Assembly (NCBI RefSeq): GCF_004352835.1
Contig: NZ_SJSB01000014.1
Coordinates: 1 to 64,000 of the forward strand
Direction: 5' to 3'
Length of the DNA stretch: 64,000 nt
Source: Marinomonas flavescens
GTDB taxonomy: Bacteria > Pseudomonadota > Gammaproteobacteria > Pseudomonadales > Marinomonadaceae
A program made the translations under genes and the position numbers. Numbering within the stretch: the stretch's first letter is position 1; each line of letters starts with the position of its first letter. This document shows, piece after piece, positions 27,269 to 36,534 of this stretch. The notes beneath the pieces were generated by a model that saw nothing but the letters and a program-made list of their open reading frames with translations, searched no databases and was not told the origin of the DNA.

Positions 27269-28246
27269 TTAAGCTCTTTGGTGGGCAAAAGAAATCACGG
27301 CGTCTATATGCTTCTGTTCACACAGCAACATCAGCAACCGATCAATGCCTAGGGCAACGCCAGCACACTCTGGTAAACCCGCATGAAGAGCACTGATCAG
27401 GCGTTCATCGAACTGACGATCTACCAAGCCAAGATCTTGCCTAGCGTGCTTATCTTCATCAAAACGTTGTTGCTGTTCTTGTGCATCGGTTAGCTCATGG
27501 TAGCCATTGGCTAACTCCATACCTTGCCAATACAATTCAAATCGCGCTGCGACAGACTGGCCTTTTTCATCTTGATAAATCTTTGCCAAGGCGGCTTGTG
27601 TCGTCGGGTAGTCGTGGATAAAACAAGGAGACTGTTGACCAATCGCGGGCTCAACCACAGTAGAAAAAATCAGCTCTAGTAACGTATCTCTGTCTTCTTC
27701 TTGGCGTCCGTATTCCGTGTGTTTATGAGCACATTCTTGCAACTGGCTAAGCGACGAGGTGAACGGGTCTAATTCGAGATGACGAAGAAAAGCTTCTTGG
27801 TAACTCAAGCGCTCACATTGCAAATTATCAAGCTGTAAGACACTCGCCAACAGCTGCTCGACTTCGTCCATTAATTGCCAATGATCAAAACCCACTCGAT
27901 ACCATTCCAGCATAGTAAATTCGATACTGTGGCGACGGCCAATTTCTTCCGCTCGAAACACCTTACCTAATTGATAAATCGAGCCAGAGCCCGCGCACAG
28001 CAAGCGTTTCATCGCGTATTCTGGAGAGGTTTGCAGGTAATAAGTCAGCGCTTTACCAAGTGAATGAGTATGACTGGTCAAGACTTCGATATGAGGATCT
28101 GTGATGCTGGCTAATGACAAACAGGGGGTATCCACCTCCATCACATTTCTGGCGCTAAAAAAATCGCGAATAGTGGAAAATAACTGGGCGCGCTTTTGCA
28201 AGGTCGCCATATCCGCACTGGGTTGCCACAAGGATGCATCGTACAT
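27269..28246 (-). CDS. epmA: EF-P--(R)-beta-lysine ligase
   Basis: Attaches (R)-beta-lysine to Lys34 of elongation factor P. The 325-residue protein resembles the catalytic core of class II lysyl-tRNA synthetase without the anticodon-binding domain: VMEVDTPCLS (motif 1), FRAEEIGRRHSIEFTMLEWYR (motif 2), and GVALGIDRLLML (motif 3). The names GenX, PoxA and YjeA refer to the same gene. Its partners, efp (35.8 kb) and epmB (36.5 kb), are in the same window. Stand-alone, with a 77-bp gap to the gene upstream. Confidence 0.95.
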   Translation of the reverse strand: MYDASLWQPSADMATLQKRAQLFSTIRDFFSARNVMEVDTPCLSLASITDPHIEVLTSHTHSLGKALTYYLQTSPEYAMKRLLCAGSGSIYQLGKVFRAEEIGRRHSIEFTMLEWYRVGFDHWQLMDEVEQLLASVLQLDNLQCERLSYQEAFLRHLELDPFTSSLSQLQECAHKHTEYGRQEEDRDTLLELIFSTVVEPAIGQQSPCFIHDYPTTQAALAKIYQDEKGQSVAARFELYWQGMELANGYHELTDAQEQQQRFDEDKHARQDLGLVDRQFDERLISALHAGLPECAGVALGIDRLLMLLCEQKHIDAVISFAHQRA

Positions 28247-28323
28247 AAAAAGGCTCTGTTAAATAAAACACATCATAACAAAATCACTTCTTCATAGCGG
28301 GGGAAATACTAAAAATAGCGCTT

Positions 28324-29487
28324 TTAGGCTTCTGCTATTTCGCGTACTTCGGATTCAGTCACGACCTTATCTCGCCCTCTTGCTTTAGCAAAATACATAC
28401 ACCGGTCGGCTCTTCTGATGAGGTCAGAAAAGGAGTCTTGCGCGTTCTGTACAGCAACGCCTGAACTTATCGTAATATTAAAGTGCTCTGTGTCGGAGTA
28501 ATGAAAAACATGCTCAGCAGTAGCACGCCTTACTTTCTCTGCAAACACTCGACTCTCTTCTTCAGAGGCATACAGCAAGGCTATTATTTCTTCTCCCCCA
28601 TAACGAAACACGTCTTTGTGGGGCAGCAGCTCTTTTTGGATAATGCTGCTGATTGCGGACAATACAATATCGCCATAATCATGGCCGTATTGGTCGTTTA
28701 CTTTTTTGAATAAATCGATATCAAAAAATATGACAGAGAGCGGTTTTGTATGTTTTTCTTTTAGCATCCGAGGGCCCATTTCATCCAAATAACTGCGTCG
28801 ATAAAGACGCGTCAATCGATCGAAAATAGCCACATTTCTTAGGTCTGTCATATACCGTCGGGATAGACGTAAACTGACAAAAACACTTAATGAAAACAAA
28901 CCGATGATGACGAGCAAGCCAATATATATTTGACTCAAAATCTCACGATTCAAATCACTCACATACAGCCCAGTGCCCACAATCCATCCCCATGGTTTGA
29001 ACAACGCAACATAACTGAGTTTTTGGGCTAACACCTCGTAATTAGGGTTTGGCCAATAATAAGACACAAAGCCGTTCTCGTTCTGTTGGATAGTCGATAT
29101 AATTGACCGTACATAGAACTTACCATCTTTGTCTTTAACATTGATTAAGGACTTACCTATACCACTCTTGTTATAGGGGTGCATTATCATCACCCCTTCG
29201 GTGTTAAGCACCCAAAAATAACCATGACCTGAATACTTAAGCTTCTCTACATACGCTAAAAACTGATGCTGGGCTTCTTCTTTGGTGAGCGTACCGTCGA
29301 GGGAGTCTTGATACATTTCTTGCATTAGACTCATGACGGTATCCACTTGGGAGTGAATTAGAATTTTTCGTTCTTTGAGTATTGAACTATAAAGATGCCA
29401 AACAATAACCAGCAGCAAGATAAGCATGCTGATAAAACTAACAAGAGAAAGCGTTAGCATGTGCTTTTTAAATTTAGAATAACGCAT
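28324..29487 (-). CDS. Single-Cache diguanylate cyclase
   Basis: A 387-residue membrane sensor. The first membrane helix (about residues 10-33) is followed by a periplasmic sCache_2 domain (about 35-185; GHGYFWVLNTEGVMIMHPY, then WGWIVGTGLYVSDL), a second membrane helix (about 190-212), and a GGDEF domain (about 225-385) with RYGGEEIIALL. The active site GGEEI should be functional; the I-site position is LPHK, so RxxD is absent. The ATG at 29487 is preferred over a TTG one codon earlier. sCache_2 domains bind small organic acids in related chemoreceptors, but the ligand here is unknown. Confidence 0.9.
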   Translation of the reverse strand: MRYSKFKKHMLTLSLVSFISMLILLLVIVWHLYSSILKERKILIHSQVDTVMSLMQEMYQDSLDGTLTKEEAQHQFLAYVEKLKYSGHGYFWVLNTEGVMIMHPYNKSGIGKSLINVKDKDGKFYVRSIISTIQQNENGFVSYYWPNPNYEVLAQKLSYVALFKPWGWIVGTGLYVSDLNREILSQIYIGLLVIIGLFSLSVFVSLRLSRRYMTDLRNVAIFDRLTRLYRRSYLDEMGPRMLKEKHTKPLSVIFFDIDLFKKVNDQYGHDYGDIVLSAISSIIQKELLPHKDVFRYGGEEIIALLYASEEESRVFAEKVRRATAEHVFHYSDTEHFNITISSGVAVQNAQDSFSDLIRRADRCMYFAKARGRDKVVTESEVREIAEA

Positions 29488-29750
29488 CAAAAATATACCA
29501 GTTCAGCAAACTCTGAGGTCCAAAAACACCTGGCTCATAGTTTGCCCTACTCAATAGGAAAAACTGATTTCGATGGGTAATCCTAGCCCATAAAAACAGT
29601 TTTTAAATAATGGAAGCGTCATTAAAAACGTTTCATTCCTATTTTAACATAGCCCTTCTGATGCGCGGGGAGATAGCTTCTACTTTTTTGTTATTTAATG
29701 GTATTTCTTATCCAAAATGACGTAATAAAAGGTAAAATCTCGTAACGGTA

Positions 29751-30674
29751 TTACATTTTCATCAAACTTCGAATATGGCTGAACGCACATCGCCCTAACG
29801 CATCCAAGTGATAGCCCCCTTCTAACACTGACACAATGCGCCCTTGGCAGTGCCTATCCGCGACATCAATAAGTTGTTCTGTTATCCACTGAAAATCACT
29901 GTCTTCTAAACGAAGCTGCCCCATAGGGTCAGACTTATGCGCGTCAAATCCAGCCGAAATCATAATTATCTGAGGTTGAAACAATTCTAATCGAGGTAAA
30001 AGCGTATCGCTTATGACAGAACGAAAAACATCACTGCCCGTACCAGCATCAAGCGGCATATGAAGAATATTGTCATGAGAGGCACCAGGATCGGCATAAG
30101 GATAAAAGGGATGCTGATAACTAGACGCGTAAAGCACGGAGGTATCTGATTTAAAAATGTCTTCTGTTCCATTACCGTGATGTACATCAAAATCGACAAT
30201 AGCGACACGCTTCAAGCCATAATGTTGTAACGCATGCTTAGCACCCACGGCAATATTATTGAAAAAGCAAAAGCCCATTGCTCGATCAATTTCAGCATGG
30301 TGACCCGGCGGCCTGACGGCACAAAAGGCGTTGTCCATTTTGCCATTCATCACCAAATCAACCCCTTGAATTACGGCACCAGCGGCATGAGTTGCCGCTT
30401 CTAAGGTGTGAGGCATTAGTAACGTTTCTGGTTCAATTTCGACATGTCCTTGTGCTGGATTTTTAGCGAAAATTGACCTTACATAATCTGCATCATGAGC
30501 AGCGGATAACTGCTCTAGGGTCGCTGGAACAGCCTCTATATGACGAAGATAATCGAGCAATTGACCAGCAATCAAACGATCATGAATCACACCTAAACGC
30601 TTTGGTGATTCTGGATGATCCTCGCCCATATTGTGTTTGTCACAATGATAGTGAGTAATGTACGCTGTTGTCAT
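29751..30674 (-). CDS. Histone deacetylase-family (class II/AcuC-like) amidohydrolase
   Basis: A 307-residue zinc-dependent deacetylase fold. The active site is complete: RPPGHHAE (charge-relay histidines near residue 133), VDFDVHHGNGTEDIF (Asp and His zinc ligands near 170-173), and MISAGFDAHKSDPMG (Asp ligand near 248). The substrate may be acetyl-lysine proteins, acetylpolyamines or related amides. It is divergent from a protein acetyltransferase gene 174 bp away, suggesting that the two oppose each other in lysine acetylation. The substrate is inferred only from that arrangement. Confidence 0.9.
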   Translation of the reverse strand: MTTAYITHYHCDKHNMGEDHPESPKRLGVIHDRLIAGQLLDYLRHIEAVPATLEQLSAAHDADYVRSIFAKNPAQGHVEIEPETLLMPHTLEAATHAAGAVIQGVDLVMNGKMDNAFCAVRPPGHHAEIDRAMGFCFFNNIAVGAKHALQHYGLKRVAIVDFDVHHGNGTEDIFKSDTSVLYASSYQHPFYPYADPGASHDNILHMPLDAGTGSDVFRSVISDTLLPRLELFQPQIIMISAGFDAHKSDPMGQLRLEDSDFQWITEQLIDVADRHCQGRIVSVLEGGYHLDALGRCAFSHIRSLMKM

Positions 30675-30812
30675 CTTGATTCCGTCCGTTATTATTTTTA
30701 GCTTAACGTATTAACTTATAGCCTAAACATATTGACTTTACGCTGAGCTAAATCAAAACATACTCAATGTAAAATACGCTATCCTACTATGGTCTACTGG
30801 TGTGATCTACTT

Positions 30813-30825
30813 GCCCAAATTGGGC
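30813..30825. promoter_or_regulatory. Small inverted repeat before the acetyltransferase gene
   Basis: GCCCAA-A-TTGGGC, a 6-1-6 inverted repeat, lies 23 bp upstream of the GTG start at 30849, in the divergent promoter region. It could be an operator or the stem of an mRNA hairpin. Confidence 0.3.
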
Positions 30826-30848
30826 GTGTCTTTTAAAGGAGATTCTCT

Positions 30849-33248
30849 GTGTCTCAACATGCTTTGCAACCCCTTTTAGCCCCTTCTTCTGTGGTCGTCC
30901 TTACCGGTCAAGACCCAGATGACTCCATTCTTATGGCGCTATTGCATTCATTAAGCAAGCTCAAAGATCACCTCACTTTAGTCGGCGTCACCCCAAAATG
31001 GAAAGACAGCACCACTTCGATCACGCAATTATCAACACTCAGTGAACTCGATAAAAGCTATGATTTAGCGATTCTTGCAGGTAAAACAACACAGCCCATG
31101 GGTGAAATCATCGCAGCCTGTGGACAAGCGGGTATTCATTCTTTGCTGATGCTGTCTTGGAGCGGCGAGGCGTCAAACGATATTCAGCAACACTTAAGAC
31201 AACATAATGTTCGCCTTATTGGTCCCAACAGTTTTGGTATTTGTCGACCCAAACAAAGGTTTTCAGCTTGGCTTGGGCTCACTCACCCACTCCCAGGTAG
31301 ACTGGCATTAATGTCTCAATCTGGCACAGTCGCCAGCGCACTCGTCGATTGGGCAAGCTGGCAAGGTATCGGCTTTTCACAAGTCATTGCTATGGGATCG
31401 CCAGTGGATGTGATGCCATCGCAAATACTCGACTTTCTATCCAATGATTTTGAAAGCCAAGCCATCTTGATGTATTTACAAAGCGTTGGGCAACCTACCC
31501 GATTCCTTAGCAGCTTGCGCGCTGCCAGTCGCAGTAAACCTGTCGCAGTAGTCACTGAACACAACCTTGGTGCTGATCCTCGAGTCCTTGATGCGGCGTT
31601 AAGCCGAACTGGTGCTGTGCGTGGTCGTCGCTTAAACGATTTAATCGGTGCCGCTTCTGTAATGACCAATGCCCGACGCATTAAAGAAGGCGCCTTGATG
31701 ATCATTGGCAATGGCGCTGGGCCAGGAGAATTAGCCGCACAACGTGCCGCAGAGCTTAATTTGTCGCTGCTGGAGCCTGAAGAAACTTTACGTAAACAAC
31801 TGGAAGAAATTGTCGATCACCGTGGACACATTGGTCCTGTCAGTACCGTGTGGGCAAGTTGCGCCAGCGATGTGTTCGTGGACCTTGCACAAACGGCACT
31901 AAGCAATAAGTCCTGTGGCGCAGTGTTACTCATGTTAAGCCCTACGGCGTTAATTGACCTATCGTCGTTTTATGAACAAGTTATTGAGCTACACCGCAAA
32001 CAGAAAAAGCTCATCATGGTGTGTTTGCTTGGCGGTGGTGATATTGTCACGATGCGAACGCGTATTAATGAAGCAGGCATCCCTACTTTTCGCACCCCAG
32101 AAACCGCCATTGAAGGGTTTCAATTCTTAGAACAATTCCAAAGAAATCAGCGACTTGCAAAACAGTCGCCTGACAGTAACGCCGCCAGCGAACAAGTGAA
32201 TGTAGAACAGGCAAGAATGCAGCTTCAAGCCTTTTTACGACAAGACAAGAAGCAACTTAATGCTGTCGATTTCGCTCCTATTCTGGCTTTATTTCATCTA
32301 AGCCTAGCGAACTTCCACCGATCTCAAAGCGTCATTAACGCCGCATTGCATGTGCGTATCTTTCGCGATCCTGTCTTTGGTACTGCGATTGGTTTGGCAT
32401 TAGGCGGCTCAGATCAGGGCTCTGCGCAAAAAAGTGAAGTTGTCGGCTTACCACCGCTGAATACGTTACTGGCACGGGATCTTATTTCTCAATTATTACC
32501 ACGTGGGAATTACCCACAAATAGAAGCCTTACTATTGAATATCTCAAGCTTGGCCTGTGAGTTACCCGAATGCCAAACGCTGCAACTAAGTAAACTCTAC
32601 ATCGACAAATACGACTGTTTGACCGGTGAAGTATCTGCAACTCTTGCTCCTTGCCCAAATGTACGACGCTACGAACATTTAGCGATCCAACCTTATCCTC
32701 GTCAATGGGTAAGCACTCTGACGCTTCGAGATGGCAGTAGCATTACCGTTCGCCCAGTGCGTCCTGAAGACTCTTCAATGATTGCGGACTTTGTCCGTGG
32801 TATGTCAAAAGAAACGCGTTATTTACGCTTTATTTCAAACATTGAAGAACTGACCCCTCGCATGCTCTCGACCATGTCACATATTGATTACGATCGCGAA
32901 ATGGCGTTCATGGCGGTACAAGAGATTGATGGCAAAGAACACTTAATAGGCACATCTCGGTACATTGATAATTTTGATGATCAAAGCTGCGAATTTGCCG
33001 TCGTATTAGACGATACTTTTCAAGGACAAGGGTTAGCTTCTTATCTAATGAAACAGCTTTTTTTAGCCGCTGCTGATAAAGGCATTCGTGTTATGAAAGG
33101 TATTGTACTGGCCGAAAATAAACGCATGATTACTTTCTGTAAACACCTAGGCTTCACTATCACAAGAGACCCAGATGACATTGGCCAAGTCATCGCAACA
33201 CTCAAATTAACAGATGGTTTTGTCACCGCACTGTATTCAAAAAAATAA
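30849..33248 (+). CDS. pat: Pat-type protein lysine acetyltransferase
   Basis: Acyl-CoA-synthetase-like plus GNAT fusion, 799 residues. Order: CoA-binding domain (about 10-135), succinyl-CoA ligase-like flavodoxin domains (about 145-430; MSQSGTVASALVDWASWQGIG), a short degenerate ATP-grasp region (about 455-640), and a GNAT domain (about 650-795) with TVRPVRPEDSSMIADF and the acetyl-CoA loop FQGQGLASYLM. Salmonella Pat, about 890 residues, acetylates acetyl-CoA synthetase. The ATP-grasp part looks shortened here. A GTG start at 30849 has AAAGGAGA upstream. Divergent from an HDAC-family gene. Terminator at 33267-33309. Confidence 0.88.
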   Translation: MSQHALQPLLAPSSVVVLTGQDPDDSILMALLHSLSKLKDHLTLVGVTPKWKDSTTSITQLSTLSELDKSYDLAILAGKTTQPMGEIIAACGQAGIHSLLMLSWSGEASNDIQQHLRQHNVRLIGPNSFGICRPKQRFSAWLGLTHPLPGRLALMSQSGTVASALVDWASWQGIGFSQVIAMGSPVDVMPSQILDFLSNDFESQAILMYLQSVGQPTRFLSSLRAASRSKPVAVVTEHNLGADPRVLDAALSRTGAVRGRRLNDLIGAASVMTNARRIKEGALMIIGNGAGPGELAAQRAAELNLSLLEPEETLRKQLEEIVDHRGHIGPVSTVWASCASDVFVDLAQTALSNKSCGAVLLMLSPTALIDLSSFYEQVIELHRKQKKLIMVCLLGGGDIVTMRTRINEAGIPTFRTPETAIEGFQFLEQFQRNQRLAKQSPDSNAASEQVNVEQARMQLQAFLRQDKKQLNAVDFAPILALFHLSLANFHRSQSVINAALHVRIFRDPVFGTAIGLALGGSDQGSAQKSEVVGLPPLNTLLARDLISQLLPRGNYPQIEALLLNISSLACELPECQTLQLSKLYIDKYDCLTGEVSATLAPCPNVRRYEHLAIQPYPRQWVSTLTLRDGSSITVRPVRPEDSSMIADFVRGMSKETRYLRFISNIEELTPRMLSTMSHIDYDREMAFMAVQEIDGKEHLIGTSRYIDNFDDQSCEFAVVLDDTFQGQGLASYLMKQLFLAAADKGIRVMKGIVLAENKRMITFCKHLGFTITRDPDDIGQVIATLKLTDGFVTALYSKK

Positions 33249-33266
33249 CAAGAAACACAAGACATA

Positions 33267-33309
33267 AAAAAGCTCGACACGCCTAAATTCAGGCAAAATC
33301 GAGCTTTTT
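33267..33309 (+). terminator. Intrinsic terminator of pat
   Basis: An 11-bp stem (AAAAAGCTCGA / TCGAGCTTTTT) with an inner GCCT/AGGC pair in the loop, ending in T residues. It may also serve a transcript from the right. Confidence 0.88.
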
Positions 33310-33365
33310 AGTTTGTTTGAACTAATGCCTTTTTAGGGCCCGATACGGACACTATAAATCTGACA

Positions 33366-33764
33366 TTAGCGAGTACAACGGTAGCGACCATTATCATTTG
33401 CAGAGTGCACTATTCCTTTTGAGCCAAAACCAATTTTCCCTTTACAAGACGCGTATTCATAGGAGCCACCTCTTTCTAACGTTACTCCTTTTTCACCATA
33501 TCCTTTGATATTGGCAGACTGTGTGTAATAGGTGTTTTTAGGGCCATCACCACATTCTTTTTTGCTGTACTTCAGATCTCCACACCAAACCACAAAGATT
33601 TGATAACCACACCGATTTTTAAAGATAAGATTGTGCGAACTTTTTGAATTGGTAGAAGCATCCAAGCAGCTCGCCGCACTTTGCCCTGGATTACTAGCCA
33701 GTGCATTAAGACTGGTTAATAATGCGCAGAAAGCGACACTCATTGCTACTAAATATCGTCTCAT
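33366..33764 (-). CDS. Small cysteine-rich secreted protein, function unknown
   Basis: A 132-residue precursor with a Sec signal peptide (MRRYLVAMSVAFCALLTSLNALA) and a mature part of about 109 residues with six cysteines, consistent with three disulfides in the periplasm or outside. The mature part has the pattern NRCGYQIFVVWCGD...C, then GYGEKGVTLERGGSYEYASC, reminiscent of small secreted bacterial beta-sheet proteins of unknown role. I chose the ATG at 33764 (GGAGA 7 nt upstream) over a TTG four codons earlier. I do not recognise a named family. Confidence 0.7.
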   Translation of the reverse strand: MRRYLVAMSVAFCALLTSLNALASNPGQSAASCLDASTNSKSSHNLIFKNRCGYQIFVVWCGDLKYSKKECGDGPKNTYYTQSANIKGYGEKGVTLERGGSYEYASCKGKIGFGSKGIVHSANDNGRYRCTR

Positions 33765-34199
33765 AGTGATCTCCAAGAAAATGCCCTCTTTAGAAAAATC
33801 AGATGCAGAGGGTAAACATCTGTATACTTATTAATCATAAGCATATTTTATGACATTTTCTTACGATTTCAATACAAATGAGCATAATAATTAACAATGC
33901 CCTTTAAAGGCCTTTTCTTAATAGCCTGCAGCCCACAAAAACTGTTCGCTTAGATAATGTGACGGCTTGAAAAAAACACTCATGGATGGCATGTATCAGA
34001 ATACATCCAGCTATTTGATGGCGTGGTTAGCAGTAGTGAGGGGGTTTTAAGTTCAATATTTCAGGAAAGAACAGTCTCCTAGGTGTGAACCTATTTCGGG
34101 TCTGGACAATAACGAAAAAAAGGCGAGATAAAATTATCTCGCCTTTTTTATTTGTAACACCATCAATAAGAAATTTAAAATTTGCTTAAGTCAGCAATC
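33765..34199. other. Non-coding stretch between secreted protein and porin
   Basis: No convincing gene in this 435-bp region. It carries the promoter side of the secreted-protein gene, a weak TGTAT/ATACA inverted pair near 33990, and the porin terminator at 34115-34149. Confidence 0.55.
34115..34149 (-). terminator. Terminator of the porin gene
   Basis: A long AT-flanked stem, AAAAAGGCGAGATAA / TTATCTCGCCTTTTT, with almost no loop, 50 bp past the porin stop codon. It has T-runs in both directions. Confidence 0.9.
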
Positions 34200-35306
34200 T
34201 TAGAAATCGTATTCGCCACTTAAAGCCACTTCGTTTTTAGCATAGCCAGCTGCACCATCGTAAGTGCCATCAGCATTATTATGGCGATATTCAACCCAAG
34301 TTAAGGCGTTAGGTGTAATGTTGTATTCAAGACCAAGTTTGTAAGATTTTACACTATTTTGAGAAGAGGATCCGTCAGCATTCGTTTTCTGCAAACCATA
34401 GCCTGTGTATAGACGGTATTGATTAATATTGTAAGCGCCTACTAAATCATAGGAATTCATTGATGTATTACTGTTTACTGCTGCTCCATTATCGGTTTTA
34501 GACCCTAGGTAAACAAAAGCAAGGTAAAGATCATTCAGGGTATAGTCAGCACCTAAACCATAAGTATCAATTTTACCGTCAGAATTTCCTGTAGATACGC
34601 TAGTAACAGTATTACCACCTGTTGCTGGATTGAATGCATAGGTATTAGTGATACCATTACCAAAGTTCTGGCGCGCATAAGCGGCACGTAGATTCAAACC
34701 AGTACCAATGTGATATACGCCCGCTAAAGAGTAAGCATTGTCTTGCTCAGTATTCTTTGAAATTGCTCCAATGTCTTTTCCATCATTATTGCGGAATTGG
34801 TAGCCGGCTTGAACATCTAAGTTGCCAAATGTATTAGAGTAAATGGCTTGGCTAGCTTGACGACTTTCTCCGTAAATACCGGTCTGAGCTTCCATCCCCC
34901 ATTGGTCAAAAATATCAATGGCTTGCGTAAGGCTGGTATAAAGAGGTGTATTTTGTTGACCAAAAGACACTTTACCGTCTTTACCAAAATCGGCGCCTAG
35001 ATAAGCTTTACGAGTAGTAAACTTACTGCCATCACTATTTTGGCCTGCGACTTGCCATTCTCCTTTAGCAAACACGCTGACGTTATCGTTAACACGGGTT
35101 TCACCTTTAATACCAAGGCGGGCACTGGTCGTTAAATCACCCTTGGCATCAGAATCGCCTGTAGAGCCAGCGTGTGTCATATCCGCTTCCACCTTGCCAT
35201 ATACGTCAAGAGAAGAACCGTTTGCATTGTAAACATTTGCTGCGTGTGCTGACGCCATCATGATAGTCGCTGCTGGAATAGCGAGTGCTAGGATTGTTTT
35301 TCTCAT
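34200..35306 (-). CDS. General outer membrane porin (OmpC/OmpF type)
   Basis: A 368-residue trimeric beta-barrel porin precursor of the Gram-negative porin family. Signal peptide about 1-22 (ending AHA), then the canonical opening NVYNANGSSLDVYGKVEADM, alternating amphipathic strands, the loop 3 type region DQWGMEAQTGIYGESRQ, and the C-terminal Phe (SGEYDF) needed for BAM assembly. Probably a major porin given the strong terminator and 500-bp upstream region. Which solutes it prefers cannot be told from sequence. Confidence 0.93.
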   Translation of the reverse strand: MRKTILALAIPAATIMMASAHAANVYNANGSSLDVYGKVEADMTHAGSTGDSDAKGDLTTSARLGIKGETRVNDNVSVFAKGEWQVAGQNSDGSKFTTRKAYLGADFGKDGKVSFGQQNTPLYTSLTQAIDIFDQWGMEAQTGIYGESRQASQAIYSNTFGNLDVQAGYQFRNNDGKDIGAISKNTEQDNAYSLAGVYHIGTGLNLRAAYARQNFGNGITNTYAFNPATGGNTVTSVSTGNSDGKIDTYGLGADYTLNDLYLAFVYLGSKTDNGAAVNSNTSMNSYDLVGAYNINQYRLYTGYGLQKTNADGSSSQNSVKSYKLGLEYNITPNALTWVEYRHNNADGTYDGAAGYAKNEVALSGEYDF

Positions 35307-35803
35307 TTGAGCTGTCCTCTTGTTTAGATTTGACCATTTGTTTTTAGACGGTCTTTACTATAAACAGAGAAGTTCACTTTTTATGCACTAAAATAGAGGA
35401 AGATCACAGCAAATATATAGCATTAAAAAAATGTGATTTATTTAGTCGTAGAAAGGAAATATATGACTCGAAAACATCAAAAAAACACGCGAAAAGCTTG
35501 TAAAAAACTCAAGGGGTAATTTAAACAAAACTTATTTATGATTTTATTCATTGAAAACAAGGATTTATAAATCTTGTTTTTTGAGAATTTTCACGTTTAA
35601 AAAATAATTCATTGCAATTTTTACTAATTTTAATAGCTAGAAACGATCATGAAATTAAAGATAATAGAAACTTACAAAATTCAAAAAATGACAAATATAC
35701 ATAATTTTAAAAATCACTCCTTTTAATTTGCTCACTAAAATCAAAAAAGCCCTCAGTGCGCAAACACCGAGGGCTTTATAAGGATAGTTTTACGTCTTAC
35801 GTG
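35307..35803. other. AT-rich non-coding region upstream of the porin gene
   Basis: A 497-bp region with no gene, very AT-rich with A- and T-tracts, lying between the divergently placed ends of efp (its 3' side) and the porin promoter. It probably holds the porin's promoter and regulator sites, such as OmpR-like ones, but I could not fix any. The efp terminator is at 35743-35777. Confidence 0.6.
35743..35777 (-). terminator. Intrinsic terminator of efp
   Basis: Stem AAAGCCCTC / GAGGGCTTT with an inner GTG/CAC pair; on the minus strand it is followed by six T. Confidence 0.9.
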
Positions 35804-36379
35804 TTACTTTCCAGTAGCACGTGATACGTATTCACCGGTTCGAGTATCGACGCGCAATACTTCACCAATGTTGATAAATAGTGGCACACGTACCATGGCG
35901 CCAGTCGTCAAAAATGCAGGCTTAGAACCGCCGTTTGCGGTATCTCCTTTAACACCTGGATCTGTATCTTTTACTTCCAGCTCAATGAAGTTTGGCGGCG
36001 TAACCACAAGCGGTGCGCCATTGTACAAAGTTACTATGTACTTCTCTTGCTCTTTAAGCCATTTACTCGTATCGCCGACTGCATTTTCATCCGCCGCGTA
36101 TTGCTCGAATGAACCGTCGGTTACCATAAAGTGCCAAAACTCACCGTCGGTGTATAAATACTCCATATCGGTTTCCATTACGTCTGCCGATTCTAACGTC
36201 TCGCCAGATTTAAAGGTACGTTCCCAAACACGCCCTGAACGCAGGTTACGTAGCTTCAAGCGGTTAAACGCTTGGCCTTTACCCGGTTTAACATGTTCAT
36301 TATCCAATATAGTACATGGATCACCGTCAACCATTAACTTGGTACCATTGCGCATTTCGCTGGTAGAAATATTAGCCAT
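35804..36379 (-). CDS. efp: Elongation factor P
   Basis: Helps ribosomes stalled at polyproline stretches. The 191-residue, three-domain beta-barrel protein has Lys34 at the tip of domain I in the loop [10 protein letters not shown] (K34 by direct count, P32 before it), which is the residue that receives beta-lysine from EpmA. Domain III ends [10 protein letters not shown]. It is divergent from epmB, and epmA lies 7.6 kb away, so this organism uses the EpmA/EpmB type of modification and not the rhamnosylation used in Pseudomonas. Confidence 0.97.
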   Translation of the reverse strand: MANISTSEMRNGTKLMVDGDPCTILDNEHVKPGKGQAFNRLKLRNLRSGRVWERTFKSGETLESADVMETDMEYLYTDGEFWHFMVTDGSFEQYAADENAVGDTSKWLKEQEKYIVTLYNGAPLVVTPPNFIELEVKDTDPGVKGDTANGGSKPAFLTTGAMVRVPLFINIGEVLRVDTRTGEYVSRATGK

Positions 36380-36534
36380 ACATCCTCACCGTGTCTTTTT
36401 TAGAGAAAAGGCTCTAACTGACGTATCATGTCAGCCTGACGATCTCAGCAAACATCTTTTTATAATAGTAAAAGAACGTTTGCAAAGATCTCAAAGAGCC
36501 CAAGGCCTATTCGGCCAGAAATAATTTGGCGCCA

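Noticed and set aside
31316-31711. 131-codon minus-strand frame inside pat
   Set aside because: Antisense shadow of a conserved coding region, Arg/Ala-rich as expected from codon pattern.
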